Positions 36,453 to 46,872 are shown, counted from the stretch's first letter. The stretch is DNA of 64,000 bases from Cyanomargarita calcarea GSE-NOS-MK-12-04C (GCA_019359595.1 JAHHGZ010000024.1:1-64000), one strand, 5' to 3'. Made by a program: numbers and translations. Notes: a model not told the origin generated them from the sequence alone.

Positions 36453-37274
36453 CTAATAGCTATAAGGATTTTTCGGTTGGGGAATTTTCTTAATGGTGTT
36501 AGCTGCGATGGTGAGTTGGCGTTTGCCTGCGAGGGTTTCTGTTACCATTTGTCCTTCTATTTCCAACCAGCTATCAGGTGGAAAGGAGTCGCGATTTTCT
36601 TGGAGTTTGACTGGCAATCCTAAAGGATAAGCGTCTGCAGCACAGCAGGTAAGCACAAATTTCGCCAAAAATAAATATTCTTTGCCTGTATCTGGTGGGT
36701 GGATGACAAATCCTTGCACCTTGACTTTTTGACCTGTGTATGAATCTGGTTCGGGATAGACACTGATTGTACGGGCCCAATCGACGAGGTTTCGTTCTTC
36801 TGGACGAATAGAAGTACGAAATGATTGGGGTTTGGCACGGGTTGAACCCAATAACTCAGTAACACCTCTCTGTAGTGCTTTATCACTGGCAAAGACTTGG
36901 GGTGTAAAGATAAAGCCCAAAATTGCCGCTGTTAACAATAAGCTACTGCCCCAACCAGGGGGAAATAAAGTGATATGCTGCACGTTGGAAGTTTCATCAG
37001 CGCGACGTCGCTGCAAAAGTTGTCTTCCTTTGGCAAGACCGACGATTACTAAGCCAATTCCACCAGAGATAGCCAACCAAAAATAATTAGGGTGAATTAA
37101 TAAATTTAGCTCGCCTGTGACCCAATACTTTAACATTAAGATGCCCCAAGCTGTAATCGCGAAAACATCCAGCCAAGGCATTAATAAATTTTTTAGTTTG
37201 CGTTCATTGGGCGGTGTCGTCTTGCGTCCCATCCAACTTTTCAAGAAGGATTTGCGATTTTGGTTATTACTCAT
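36453..37274 (-). CDS. TIGR03943-family membrane protein (YcgQ-like)
   Basis: 273 residues. Predicted spans lie near 30-50, 62-80 and 108-128, with a C-terminal soluble part containing KVKVQGFVIHPPDTGKEYLF and the LTCCAADAYPLGLPV block typical of the TIGR03943/DUF1980 family. The partner permease gene lies 100 bases upstream on the same strand, the usual pair (YcgR/YcgQ in Bacillus). The transported compound is unknown; metal-related roles have been proposed for the family. The Cys-Cys pair could bind metal. Confidence 0.85.
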   Translation of the reverse strand: MSNNQNRKSFLKSWMGRKTTPPNERKLKNLLMPWLDVFAITAWGILMLKYWVTGELNLLIHPNYFWLAISGGIGLVIVGLAKGRQLLQRRRADETSNVQHITLFPPGWGSSLLLTAAILGFIFTPQVFASDKALQRGVTELLGSTRAKPQSFRTSIRPEERNLVDWARTISVYPEPDSYTGQKVKVQGFVIHPPDTGKEYLFLAKFVLTCCAADAYPLGLPVKLQENRDSFPPDSWLEIEGQMVTETLAGKRQLTIAANTIKKIPQPKNPYSY

Positions 37275-37374
37275 TAGCTAAGAGACAATGATTAGTGGTT
37301 ATTGGATAGTAGTTATTGGATAGTGAGGTTGTTTGACAACTAACAACTAACAACCAACTATCAATGGACACAAA

Positions 37375-38427
37375 TTAAAGGAAGTGTAAGTTAACAATTA
37401 GAGTTAACAAAAACGTTAACAATCCTGATAAAGCAAATAGGTAAAATATTGCTTTAGGTTTGAAAATTGATAGCATCAAACCGACTCCTTTTATGTCTAT
37501 CATTGGTCCATAAATCAAAAATGCTAGCAAGGAACCACTGGTAAAGGTGGAGGCAAAAGACAGAGCAAAGAATGAATCGACTGTTGAACAAATTGATACG
37601 ACTGCGGCTAATACCAGCATGGCAGCGATTGAACTGATGGGACCTGAACCCAAACTGAGAATTAAGTCACGGGGTGCCAGTACTTGAATTGCCGCAGCGA
37701 TCGCACTACCTAAAACCATCACTGCCCCCAATTCCCGCAATTCTTGGACTGTATTCTCTAGCATTAGCTGGAGTTTATCAGACAGGGTCTTAGTGGCGGT
37801 AGAGGCTGCCATTGTTGCGGAGCTAAAGTTAGCATCAATGACTTTGGGTGAACCTGCTTTCCCTCCCAAAAAATAAGTCCCTGACTGCAATAAAGTGGAT
37901 GCCCCAGTTTCTTGCCTTAATCCAGAACGCGACGGACGGCGTTTATCTTGTTTTGCGGGTGGGTTAAACTTCAGATAACGGGCTATCGTTGGTTGAACGA
38001 TGGGAGTTAAGTCCTTTTGAACCCCGAAGACAATGCCGATAATTGTGGCGATTAAGAGCGAAAATACTACTCGTAACACGACTATTTCTGGCTGATCGCG
38101 AAATGCGGTCCAAGTAGACCAAATTACAATTGGGTTTATTGTCGGTGCTGCGAGTAAAAACCCTATTGCTACTGGTGTCGGGACTCCCTGCATCAACAAC
38201 CGTCTCGCTACTGGTACGTTACCGCATTCACACACCGGAAAGAAAACGCCCATTAGACTGCCGACTAAAGCACCCAAAACCGGATTTTTGGGCATTATCC
38301 GCACTAGCTTGCCTTCGTCAACGAAAAATAGCAGCAAACTGGAGAATAAAACCCCTAGCAGCAAAAAAGGCATAGCTTCGACTAGCAGACTCAGAAATAT
38401 TGTGAAACCGTTGTTCAATTGATTCAT
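37375..38427 (-). CDS. Permease of the DUF318/ArsP-like family (YcgR-like)
   Basis: 350 residues with about eight hydrophobic segments in two groups, separated by a hydrophilic loop at about 155-225. The diagnostic FPVCECGNVPVARRLL block and LLAAPTINPIVIWST are present, as is CSTVDSFFALSFAS in the second half, so both conserved Cys motifs remain. It heads a two-gene operon with the TIGR03943 protein. Relatives export methylated arsenic or are linked to metal homeostasis, but the substrate here is open. Confidence 0.88.
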   Translation of the reverse strand: MNQLNNGFTIFLSLLVEAMPFLLLGVLFSSLLLFFVDEGKLVRIMPKNPVLGALVGSLMGVFFPVCECGNVPVARRLLMQGVPTPVAIGFLLAAPTINPIVIWSTWTAFRDQPEIVVLRVVFSLLIATIIGIVFGVQKDLTPIVQPTIARYLKFNPPAKQDKRRPSRSGLRQETGASTLLQSGTYFLGGKAGSPKVIDANFSSATMAASTATKTLSDKLQLMLENTVQELRELGAVMVLGSAIAAAIQVLAPRDLILSLGSGPISSIAAMLVLAAVVSICSTVDSFFALSFASTFTSGSLLAFLIYGPMIDIKGVGLMLSIFKPKAIFYLFALSGLLTFLLTLIVNLHFL

Positions 38428-39061
38428 GGGTGTCGCTGTCGCTTATCGGTGTTGAGATTTAATAGTTATCAGTTATCAGTTCCATGCACGCGATCGTTTA
38501 AGTCTCTCACTGTACTTGTGAGAGGAAGGTGACCTACAGACACGACTGTTCGCTGGAAAGCTAGCTGATTTTATGGTTATGTCAAGTTACTCTATCTAAT
38601 TGGGGATCGCATCATAGGTAAGGATATTTAAACATAATTAGAGCTATAACGATATCGAAAGCGCTAAATTTTTTACTGCCTAATGCCTTACCTTACCCAT
38701 TCCTGCTTTGATATAGTTATTTATACCTGAGTACATTTCTGCCGCAATAAATTATATTCCTAGATTGTTCTGTACCACAAATGGTTCCTATTGAAGATTG
38801 GGCTTAAGCGCTGATGGCTGACAAGGAGTCAGGTCGCTGTTTTAAGGGTACGGAGTAATGAGTGGTTGGTCTAGAACACTTACTAAGGCTTCATATTTGT
38901 TACAACTAATTTCGATTTTATCGAAATTAAAGAACTTAAGCTTTGTTGTTTGGTTAGAACTGCATCTGTGAGTGTGGCACAACAGGATAATTTAAAACAC
39001 TGAAATTATTGCTGTATAAAGGTTTAAGCATCAAATGAGGGCATTAATGAGAATAGGGGTT
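38428..39061. other. Intergenic region upstream of the permease operon
   Basis: 634 bp with no supported gene. Starts with TTATCAG 7-mers (38465-38480) and the permease promoter. The rest is AT-rich with no recognisable element. Confidence 0.5.
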
Positions 39062-39373
39062 TTAAAGCCTCTGTTCGAGTAAGGGAAGAGGTTTACGAAA
39101 ATTGGAAAGTAAATTTTGCAACGCATACTTGCACCCTCCTAGTACGATGCTGTGTATGTCTACCACTTTGTGGTATGGCGAAATCGCCTGTGGTTGATTT
39201 ATACTATAAAAATTCAAAAACTGCAAGATAAAAGTTGACAAATGTAGAGCGAAATAATAATTATTATTTCGTTCCAATCCCTCCTTAAGTTTAGTTAGTA
39301 TTGAATTATCCTCTAATAAGTCACACGAACGATGCCTAAACTCATCAGTTATATTGTAACTGTAACCCAGCAT
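39062..39373 (-). CDS. Small protein of unknown function, doubtful
   Basis: 103 codons, MLGYSYNITDEFRHRSCDLL onward, with a helical middle (NNYYFALHLSTFILQFLNFY). No family is recognised. The composition is plausible, but nothing in the context supports it and there is no clear ribosome-binding site. It may be a gene fragment. Confidence 0.3.
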   Translation of the reverse strand: MLGYSYNITDEFRHRSCDLLEDNSILTKLKEGLERNNNYYFALHLSTFILQFLNFYSINQPQAISPYHKVVDIHSIVLGGCKYALQNLLSNFRKPLPLLEQRL

Positions 39374-39622
39374 ACTAATTACCTTATAAAAAGAAATTTT
39401 AATCCTCTTGAGAGATAATTAATCAAAATAAAAATACTCAGATGTTAAACTTTTATATTTAACATTTGCTATCTCTATAACGTGATGAGTATAAACTCAT
39501 TCCCGTAATCTGTTTTTTACTTTGTCATAACCAAGGACAGAATTGATTCGTTAAGATATTTATTGGCATAGTTTTTTGAGATTTTGCTTGCCATAAAGAA
39601 TAATCAATATTAATGGAGACTT

Positions 39623-40948
39623 ATGGTAAGAAATTCTTGTTGCGATCCATCCGGCAAACCTTCATTGGATGCTGAAAGCCACAATTTTAATTTAGAATCA
39701 ACCCTGCAAGAATTGCCGCTGTGTGATATCTCGTTTGAAATCTCTTGTTTGGCTTTTGAGTTAGCAGAACAATTTCAAACAAATCCCTTAATACCGGGGG
39801 TGTTATTGGTAGAAAAGGGTAAGTTTGTCGGAATGATTTCCCGGCGGCGCTTCTTAGAATATATAAGCCTTCCTAACGGAGTAGATAATATTAGCAATAG
39901 CCCGTTGCAAACTCTCCCCAAACTTCTACCATCAGATATTTTAATTTTATCAGGTGATATTTTAATTTTAGCGGCAACGCGGCAATCCTTAGAACGGAAC
40001 GCTGAATCAATTTTTGAACCGATTGTTGTTAGAATCAGCTGCCAAGATTATCGCATTTTGGATGTTCATCAATTACTGGTGGCGCAATCTTTAATACATG
40101 AATTGACGAATAAATTATTGCGGGAACAAACCCAAGCAGAATTATTCAAGACAGAAAAACTGGTAAGTTTGGGGCGGATGGTAGCTGGAGTTGCCCATGA
40201 AATTAGAAATCCTGTGAACTGCATTCACGGTAACTCACCACATTTATTAAATTACTTCCAAGACTTAATGGAGTTATTGTCAGTTTATGAATCAGAACAT
40301 TCGGAATCATCTGCAACAATTCAGCAAGTAAAGGACAAAATTGAATTTAATTTTTTAGTGGAAGATTTACCACGGCTTTTGGCAAGTATCGATATTAGTT
40401 CTGAGAGATTAACACAGATAGTCGGGAGTTTACATAGCTTTTCTCATAATTCGCAAGATAAACCCCTTCCATCTGATATAAATGAATGTATAGACAGTAC
40501 TTTGCTGATTCTCAACAACCAAATTAACTCTAGTATTAAAATCATTAAAAATTATGGTGAATTGCCCTTAGTTAATTGTTATTCGGGGGAACTCAGTCAG
40601 GTATTTATGAATTTAATTGGGAATGCAATTGATACTTTAATGGAGAAGGCAGAGACATCAAATGATTGGCAACCCCACATTGAAATTACTACAGAAATTT
40701 TGAAAAAAGAAAATTCTGAAGAATTGCTGATTGCGATCGCTGATAATGGTGTCGGGATGCCCCCGGAAATTCAAAATCAGATTTTTGAAGACTTTTTTAC
40801 TACCAAACCAGCAGGCAAAGGTACGGGGTTGGGTTTAGCAATTAGCCATGCAATTGTCACACAAAAGCACGGGGGGCAGTTGGAAGTGACATCTCAACCC
40901 GGCGTTGGTACGAAATTCGAGATCCTGCTACCTTTAGTCAAAGGCTAA
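39623..40948 (+). CDS. Histidine kinase with CBS-like N-terminal sensor region
   Basis: 441 residues, soluble. The first ~160 residues (LIPGVLLVEKGKFVGMISRR, then PIVVRISCQDYRILDVHQLL) resemble a pair of CBS-like motifs found before some cyanobacterial kinases. HisKA has His192 in GVAHEIRNPVN. The ATPase is intact: Asn334 in LIGNAIDTL, Asp374-Gly376-Gly378 in DNGVGM and the G2 loop GKGTGLGLAIS near 399-408. GGAG lies 6 bases before the ATG. It is followed 72 bases later by a paralogue that has lost the ATP-binding residues, so this may be the active partner of a kinase/pseudokinase pair. No response regulator is adjacent. Confidence 0.9.
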   Translation: MVRNSCCDPSGKPSLDAESHNFNLESTLQELPLCDISFEISCLAFELAEQFQTNPLIPGVLLVEKGKFVGMISRRRFLEYISLPNGVDNISNSPLQTLPKLLPSDILILSGDILILAATRQSLERNAESIFEPIVVRISCQDYRILDVHQLLVAQSLIHELTNKLLREQTQAELFKTEKLVSLGRMVAGVAHEIRNPVNCIHGNSPHLLNYFQDLMELLSVYESEHSESSATIQQVKDKIEFNFLVEDLPRLLASIDISSERLTQIVGSLHSFSHNSQDKPLPSDINECIDSTLLILNNQINSSIKIIKNYGELPLVNCYSGELSQVFMNLIGNAIDTLMEKAETSNDWQPHIEITTEILKKENSEELLIAIADNGVGMPPEIQNQIFEDFFTTKPAGKGTGLGLAISHAIVTQKHGGQLEVTSQPGVGTKFEILLPLVKG

Positions 40949-41020
40949 AAGCTAAAATGGCATGGGATCGGACTGTTAGATAGAGACTTTCAAAGGCTAA
41001 AATGTTAGCTTGGTGTTTGC

Positions 41021-42430
41021 TTGTCTTTGTATAAATTAGGGTGTCCAGTGCCTAAGGAATTAAGTTCACATATATCACCACCATTTTTGTCTGAAGTTAA
41101 CAATGGCTGCACCAATGCCTCTAGCATCCGCGATCTTAGTTTGGAGTCAACTCTCCAAGAACTACCCCTGTACACATTCCAAGTAGAAAGTAGCTGCTTT
41201 GCTGTATCGCTGTCAAAATTTTTTGAAAAATATCCTTTGCTGCCAGGAGCTATCTTAATAGAAGAGGGTCAGTATGTTGGGATGATTTCACGACGGCGAC
41301 TCTTGGAATTTTTGATTCGTCCTTATGGGCAAGAATTGTTTTTTAAGGAACATCTAAGTGTTCTCTACAGCCATGCTCGTACAGAAATTCTCGTGCTGCG
41401 GGAGAGTACGCCAATTTTGTCAGCAATGCAATTAGCATTGAGGCGATCGCCTGAACTTTTGGGGGAACCTGTGGTAGTGCAGACAGAACTCGGCACTTAC
41501 AAATTATTAGATATCAACGAATTAAATATCGCATCTTGGCAAATTCGGGGAATAGAAACTCAGGTACGCTATGAACGCAGCCAAGCACAAATGATTCAAA
41601 ATGATAAGATGGCGAGTTTGGGACGTTTGGTAGATGGGGTAGCACACGAAATTTTAGACCCCGTAAATTTTATTTGGGGTAACTTAACTTATGTATCAAA
41701 CTACAGTCAAGAATTACTAAAAATCATTGCTACTTATGACACAATTTTATCTAATCCACCAGAAGAAATAACCTCTTTGAAAGAAAATATTGAATTTGAT
41801 TTTTTAGAAAAAGATTTATCACGGACACTTGCTAGTATTCGGACTGGGGCAGAAAGATTAAAAAAACTAGTTATTAGCTTACAAAACTTTTGTCATATCG
41901 ATGAACTATATCCTAAGCCAGCAGATTTACATGCATGTATAGACAGTGTTGTGTTGCTAATCAATAGTCGTCTTAAGGGAGAAATTCAAATAGTCAAAGA
42001 TTACGGCTATCTTCCTCCTGTGTATTGCTTTGCTGGGCAATTAAATCAGGTATTTATGAATGTTTTAAGTCATTCTGTAGATATGTTACTCAATGAAGCA
42101 ATCAGACAACAATTAAATCCGGAGCTTACACGAACTATTCCCAAACCACAAATTGAAATCACAACAAAAGTTATTTCAAGAGAGGCTATTATTTCCGGAA
42201 CATCGAATTCTCGCTGGGTTTCTATTCGTATTAGCGACAATAGTTATGGTATGTCTTCCGAAATGCAACAACAAATTACTGAATCTTTTTCTGTGGAAAA
42301 ACGAGCCGATAAAGAAACAAGTTTAGCTGTCAGTTATCGAATAATAACTGCAAGACACGGTGGAAAAATGATTTTGCGTCCAAAAGATGAGATAGGTACT
42401 GAATTTGAAATTATATTGCCTTTGGTTTAG
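41021..42430 (+). CDS. Histidine-kinase paralogue with degenerate ATPase (pseudokinase)
   Basis: 469 residues if the TTG at 41021 is used; a GTG at 41048 is an alternative. It aligns end to end with the preceding kinase: SLESTLQELPL, QYVGMISRRR, then GVAHEILDPVN with phospho-acceptor-type His209. The ATP-binding half has decayed in a patterned way. The N-box Asn is His351 (VLSHSVD), G1 reads DNSYG instead of DNGVG, and all the glycines of G2 are replaced (DKETSLAVSY). The frame is otherwise open over 1.4 kb. It probably cannot bind ATP itself but might still be phosphorylated on His209 or dimerise with its neighbour. Confidence 0.85.
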   Translation: MSLYKLGCPVPKELSSHISPPFLSEVNNGCTNASSIRDLSLESTLQELPLYTFQVESSCFAVSLSKFFEKYPLLPGAILIEEGQYVGMISRRRLLEFLIRPYGQELFFKEHLSVLYSHARTEILVLRESTPILSAMQLALRRSPELLGEPVVVQTELGTYKLLDINELNIASWQIRGIETQVRYERSQAQMIQNDKMASLGRLVDGVAHEILDPVNFIWGNLTYVSNYSQELLKIIATYDTILSNPPEEITSLKENIEFDFLEKDLSRTLASIRTGAERLKKLVISLQNFCHIDELYPKPADLHACIDSVVLLINSRLKGEIQIVKDYGYLPPVYCFAGQLNQVFMNVLSHSVDMLLNEAIRQQLNPELTRTIPKPQIEITTKVISREAIISGTSNSRWVSIRISDNSYGMSSEMQQQITESFSVEKRADKETSLAVSYRIITARHGGKMILRPKDEIGTEFEIILPLV

Positions 42431-42632
42431 GTGTTATATCAAGTTCGGCAAATCATATCAGGTTCGTCTAAATACTTACGATAAAATAAACGCTGAGATT
42501 TTTAAACATAAAGTCCCACACGACTAGGGTAGGCATGCGCTTCATAGGGCTAGGGGTGGGGTTCTTGCCTTGATCGTCGGCTCCCTCCGGGTACGGGGTC
42601 TCAACCACCAACCACCAACCACTAACTATTAA

Positions 42633-44126
42633 CTACTTTTCATTAACTAATAACTGTTCGCCACGCTGGTAAATTTCCCGCGCATAGTCAGTCCAAGCAC
42701 CTTGTCCCCAGTAACGAAAGCAGCTTGTTTGCAACAGAAGATTATATAGCAATGCTTGGCGATAACGAGATTCCTGAGTGAGGCTAGTATTAATCTTTTG
42801 GTGAAATAAACTGCTGAGTTGATTCATCGGTGTCAAAACATTTTCATATCCTTTTACCCAACTGATATGATTCGTCCAAGAAGCTCCATCAACATGAAAA
42901 TTGGGGTTTGTTTTTGAACATTCTTGAATGATTTTTTCTACTGTATCGGGTTGAATATTCTCTAGTGAAACTTTCTCCCAAATATAATGCTGTCCAATCG
43001 GCTGACAAGTAGGAAAATCTTCAGCTTTGCAACCTTTCTCTTCTATTAATTCTAAATATTCTGTTCCGCAAATTCCCACAACGCCGGATTTACCTCCTCC
43101 TTGATCCGCCATTTTGTGCCAAGCTTGCTTAAAAGCGCTAGGAAATTCATTCATCATTACGCCGCCATTTTCGCCATCACCAATTTGTGACACTATTGGC
43201 GGAATAGTGACAGCAGAACCCCCCTCAATCAAGGGAAGTTTTTGTGGAGATAGAGTTTTAGCTTCATAGTAAGGTTGCATTTGAGCGACTAATTTAGTAT
43301 CAGAACCTTGAGTTTTAATCAAAGCTGTGATACTAATTGTTTCGCCTTGAGAATTGCGAGCAACAAGACGGTGTGGTAAATGTTTATTTTGGATAGCTTG
43401 ACCGTTTAATGTTTCGATTGAATGTTCTTGAACTAACAGCCAACGGTAGCCGCATTCTTTCAACGCTTTCACAAATTCAAATAGCGTATCAGGATGATTT
43501 GGGAGGTGCATTTCTGGGGGAGAAAACCCTTTTACTCGTGCCAATGCTTCCCAACCAAAAATGGCGGCAAAATGATGTTGCCATGCTAATATATGCAGTT
43601 TAATATCTGGAATTGGGGTGGAAGGTACTACACTATGGCTCCACATAGTACCCAACCATTCCACATAAGGCTGATAGGTAGGATCGATAGTGATGCGCTT
43701 AAGATTATCAAGAATATCATCCCGTCCCATTTGTCTGAGTCCCCACAAAAGATTACCAGAGTAATCCAACATGATGCGAGGATTACAACCTTGACTCACA
43801 AGTTCGGGAATAAAATCCCCCATGCGGCTGTAACAATAAGCGAAGGGTGCAGCGTTGTGGTTGTCGCCTTCTTGGGGATGTTCAAACATATGTTGCAGGT
43901 TGCTAATCAGCGTACCACCTGCACAGGAAGGAATGGTAGGCTGGTGCATATGTAAAGCGATCGCAAATGTCGCTGTCACATTCTCCAGCTTGATATTCGT
44001 TGTTGGTAAAAATACTGGGGTATTACGGTTGACTACCTCTAACAGTTGTGATTCCAAGCCGCAAATATTCGGCAAGCCATCAATAATTTCAGGCAAAATA
44101 GGGAGGGTAGCTGTTGGAGAAAGCAT
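42633..44126 (-). CDS. Glycoside hydrolase family 57 protein
   Basis: 497 residues. The GH57 barrel is recognised from IALHMHQPTIP near 55, MGDFIPELV, the nucleophile region GFSPPEMHLPNHPD (Glu in PEMHL) and CGYRWLLVQEHS. GVMMNEFPSAFKQAW carries a further conserved block. GH57 enzymes are alpha-amylase, 4-alpha-glucanotransferase or branching enzymes acting on alpha-glucans such as glycogen. This one's exact activity is not decidable. There is no signal peptide, so it is cytoplasmic. Confidence 0.88.
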   Translation of the reverse strand: MLSPTATLPILPEIIDGLPNICGLESQLLEVVNRNTPVFLPTTNIKLENVTATFAIALHMHQPTIPSCAGGTLISNLQHMFEHPQEGDNHNAAPFAYCYSRMGDFIPELVSQGCNPRIMLDYSGNLLWGLRQMGRDDILDNLKRITIDPTYQPYVEWLGTMWSHSVVPSTPIPDIKLHILAWQHHFAAIFGWEALARVKGFSPPEMHLPNHPDTLFEFVKALKECGYRWLLVQEHSIETLNGQAIQNKHLPHRLVARNSQGETISITALIKTQGSDTKLVAQMQPYYEAKTLSPQKLPLIEGGSAVTIPPIVSQIGDGENGGVMMNEFPSAFKQAWHKMADQGGGKSGVVGICGTEYLELIEEKGCKAEDFPTCQPIGQHYIWEKVSLENIQPDTVEKIIQECSKTNPNFHVDGASWTNHISWVKGYENVLTPMNQLSSLFHQKINTSLTQESRYRQALLYNLLLQTSCFRYWGQGAWTDYAREIYQRGEQLLVNEK

Positions 44127-44430
44127 TTTTAGTTGCCGTTGGATTGGATATATTTAAGTATCCTCGTTTACCCTTGGCATTATTGTTAAGTAAATCTTAA
44201 ATAAAATAAACCCGTTAAAAGTAAAAAGTAAAAAGAGAATCCCCATAAATAAGTATAGGGGATTTGTAGCGGGCGCATTTTTTCTTGGGCTGTGCATCTG
44301 GGAGAAAATATTTTTACTCTTTTCATAAATAAAATTTACTTCCTCTAAACCCTTTTTATTTATTCTTTCTTTTGCCTTTTAACTTTTTACTTTTTCCTTG
44401 TTTGGTAATTACGAAAGCGGGTTTCAATTT
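44127..44430. other. Intergenic region between GH57 and DUF2382 genes
   Basis: 304 bp. Holds GTAAAAA heptamer runs (about 44218-44236) and their reverse complement ACTTTTTACTTTTTCC (about 44382-44398), which can form a long foldback. Nothing else seen. Confidence 0.5.
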
Positions 44431-45411
44431 CTAATGTTCTGCTGATTCTTTGTTAGCTGTAGTGCGTTGAAACCAATCTTGATATTTTTTCTGATGCTCT
44501 TCGTCTTCGACAACAATTGTAACTCGCACTTGCTTGCATTTATTGTTGCGCTCAAGAGCGATCGCATTTAAAAGTAAACTAGCAATTTTTGGTGAGTGAA
44601 AGTCACCGCTCACAGTTAAACCACTTTCAAGGTTGGTAATTTCTGTTGTTTCTACAAGTGTTTGTCCATCAATAAATTCAAAACCAGAGATATCTCCATG
44701 TCCTAAATCAATTTCTGCGAGTTGTTTGTGTTCTGGACTAACTTGTTCAACAATTAGCTTTTCACAACGGACGGGAACTTGCACCATCCGGATTTCAATT
44801 TCTTTTCTAACAATTACCTCTCCGATTTTGCGCTTCCGGCTATTTACGACCACTCGCTCTTCTAACAAACGGATAATTTCTTCATAGTCTTCAAATGCTT
44901 CCACATGACTATTTGTGTGGTCATTTTTTTGCAAATTAACATCTTGATAATTACTCTTTATTTCCCGAGCAGCATAATGTTCTGAATTATCCACTAACAT
45001 TTCTGCCTCTCTATTTAAATTAAGATTTGCTTCGCTCGGAGCAGGATTTTCTGGACTTTGTTCAATCATTTCTGCTTCTCTATCTAAATATTCAGGCATA
45101 TAATTTATCTCTGATTTATCTAAATCTATAGAAACAGATTTAGTAGGTGCGTCTATTTTTTTGATTAAATTACTCAATAATAAGAAAAAAGAATTTCTTT
45201 CGACACCCTGATCGTCTGCTAACTTGGATATAACAAAACTTAACTGCCGATTAGCACCCACTACTAAATCTTTAACTTGACCTACTAGCTCACCTTGCCT
45301 ATCCAATACAGAAAAATTCTGAACTTTTCTTCTTAACTTTTCTAACAAACTATTAACGCGGGTGTTATAACCTTCTTTATCAGGATTTTCGGTTAACATT
45401 TTGGTATTCAT
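44431..45411 (-). CDS. DUF2382 (YsnF/AvaK-like) protein, diverged copy
   Basis: 326 residues. The N-terminal part (VQNFSVLDRQGELVGQVKDL) is a PRC-barrel-like segment, and the middle is acidic. The DUF2382 region begins near 185 (IRLLEERVVVNSRKRKIGEV), with IRMVQVPVRCEKLIVEQVSP instead of the usual ETARVAVPVEKERVVIERV. It ends with an extra tail (VTIVVEDEEHQKKYQDWF). It is the most diverged of three consecutive paralogues. Related proteins are stress- or akinete-associated in Nostocales; the biochemical role is unknown. Confidence 0.75.
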   Translation of the reverse strand: MNTKMLTENPDKEGYNTRVNSLLEKLRRKVQNFSVLDRQGELVGQVKDLVVGANRQLSFVISKLADDQGVERNSFFLLLSNLIKKIDAPTKSVSIDLDKSEINYMPEYLDREAEMIEQSPENPAPSEANLNLNREAEMLVDNSEHYAAREIKSNYQDVNLQKNDHTNSHVEAFEDYEEIIRLLEERVVVNSRKRKIGEVIVRKEIEIRMVQVPVRCEKLIVEQVSPEHKQLAEIDLGHGDISGFEFIDGQTLVETTEITNLESGLTVSGDFHSPKIASLLLNAIALERNNKCKQVRVTIVVEDEEHQKKYQDWFQRTTANKESAEH

Positions 45412-45720
45412 AAAAAATATTAATAATTTTCAAAAGACTAAATTCTAATGTCTTACTATAGAGATTCTGAAAAGCAGGAGATAAAAACGCAGGGAATTTA
45501 TTTCCCTTTAGCCTTTTTGTAATCTATGAATATTAACTTTCTTAACTTCTCTGAATGCAGGCACAATTTGACAACAAAATTAAGATTATTTTTTCCCTAA
45601 CTAACCGGAATGCACTAATGGCATAAACCGAGCTTTTCGCAAAAATCGTAACTTTAAACGCTATATTTTCGTTAGAAAACTCGGTTTATATGATGCATTC
45701 TCTTGTTTTGCTAATCTATA
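45412..45720. other. Intergenic region with long-loop inverted repeat
   Basis: 309 bp. ATAAACCGAGCTTTTC (about 45624) pairs with GAAAACTCGGTTTAT (about 45677-45690) around a ~38-base loop. This may be the terminator of the DUF2382 gene at 45721 or an interspersed repeat; CCGGAATGCA nearby also occurs at about 21356 and 22070. Confidence 0.5.
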
Positions 45721-46650
45721 TTAGCGTTCGTCAATAGGAAGACCTGGAGCATTTACATCCAATTCTTCACGACGAATTGTTTCTTTTGCTTCTACAGTTT
45801 CTTGGTCTACTACTTTCGTGACTTTAACTTCTTCACGAACAAAAGCTTCTTTGCGAACATCAGCAGTTTCTTCGTAAATTTCCATGCGTGCAACTTCACC
45901 TTCGCGGAAAGTTGCTTGACTTGCATCTACAGTTTGACCAGCATTTTCTGGGGTTACCCGCTCAATTACAACTCGCTCTTTTTCTACAGGAACGGCTACT
46001 CGTGCAGTTTCGGTTTCAACGTGTTTACCAACAGTCACTTCACCAGTTTTGCGACGTTGCTTGTTGGCGATCAAGCGTTCTTCGTACAGTTTTAAAGTTT
46101 GGTGATCCTGCTCGTTCATCTCATACAAAGATGGTTCTTCGCGGTAGCTGTAAGTATCGCGGTTGTAGATAGGAGTCGATGCAAGCGATGCTGATGTAGT
46201 TGCGGGTTGCTGATATGCTGCTGCATCTGCATCCAGAGCAGCGGAAGATTCCAAAGGTGCTGAGGCTTCTAGGCTTGCTGTGCCGGAAGTTGTTGAATTG
46301 CGATATACACCGCGCACATTTTCTTCGTAATCGTAGTCCAAAGCTAGGCGATCGCTAAATTCAGGTAGACTTTCAGCTTGCTCTCTGGTCATACCAATAG
46401 CGTAAACGCGATCAGTACCATAATCGATCCGACTACGACCAACTGGTAACAATACTTTTTTACCAAAAATCCAAAAACCCAAGTCTACAATAAAATAGCG
46501 CAGGTGACCTTCGTCGTCTACCAATACATCATTAACAGAACCAATTTTTTCATCAGTTCCTTGTGCGTAGACACTCATTCCCTTAATGTCATTACCTTGA
46601 AAACTATCGCGGTAATCTGCATCAAAATCGGATATCTTGTGAAGAGCCAT
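45721..46650 (-). CDS. PRC-barrel + DUF2382 protein (AvaK-like)
   Basis: 309 residues. A PRC-barrel occupies about 1-100 (GTDEKIGSVNDVLVDDEGHLRY is split by the length limit here but is clear: IGSVNDVLVDDEGHLRYFIV). An Ala/Ser-rich linker follows. The DUF2382 part (about 185-300) has two YsnF-type blocks, EERLIANKQRRKTGEVTVGK and EKERVVIERVTPENAGQ, and ends REELDVNAPG. It is highly similar to 46873-47697 over the whole length, a tandem duplication. Soluble; the likely role is in stress or cell envelope but is not established. Confidence 0.85.
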   Translation of the reverse strand: MALHKISDFDADYRDSFQGNDIKGMSVYAQGTDEKIGSVNDVLVDDEGHLRYFIVDLGFWIFGKKVLLPVGRSRIDYGTDRVYAIGMTREQAESLPEFSDRLALDYDYEENVRGVYRNSTTSGTASLEASAPLESSAALDADAAAYQQPATTSASLASTPIYNRDTYSYREEPSLYEMNEQDHQTLKLYEERLIANKQRRKTGEVTVGKHVETETARVAVPVEKERVVIERVTPENAGQTVDASQATFREGEVARMEIYEETADVRKEAFVREEVKVTKVVDQETVEAKETIRREELDVNAPGLPIDER

Positions 46651-46872
46651 GTTATTTCCCCTATATATGTATGCTTTCTTGCCCTACATTTAAATAATAA
46701 AAAATTATTTCCTTGTATCCCTCTGTCTCTCGACTGAATTCAAATACTGAATTAATTTTTAAAGAGGTATGTGAGATTTGAATTAAAACAAGTTAAACTT
46801 TAAAGTAGGGGTAATTGATGTAGGCCCTCTACACCTCCGTAATTATTACCCCTAAAATAAATTAAGATTATA

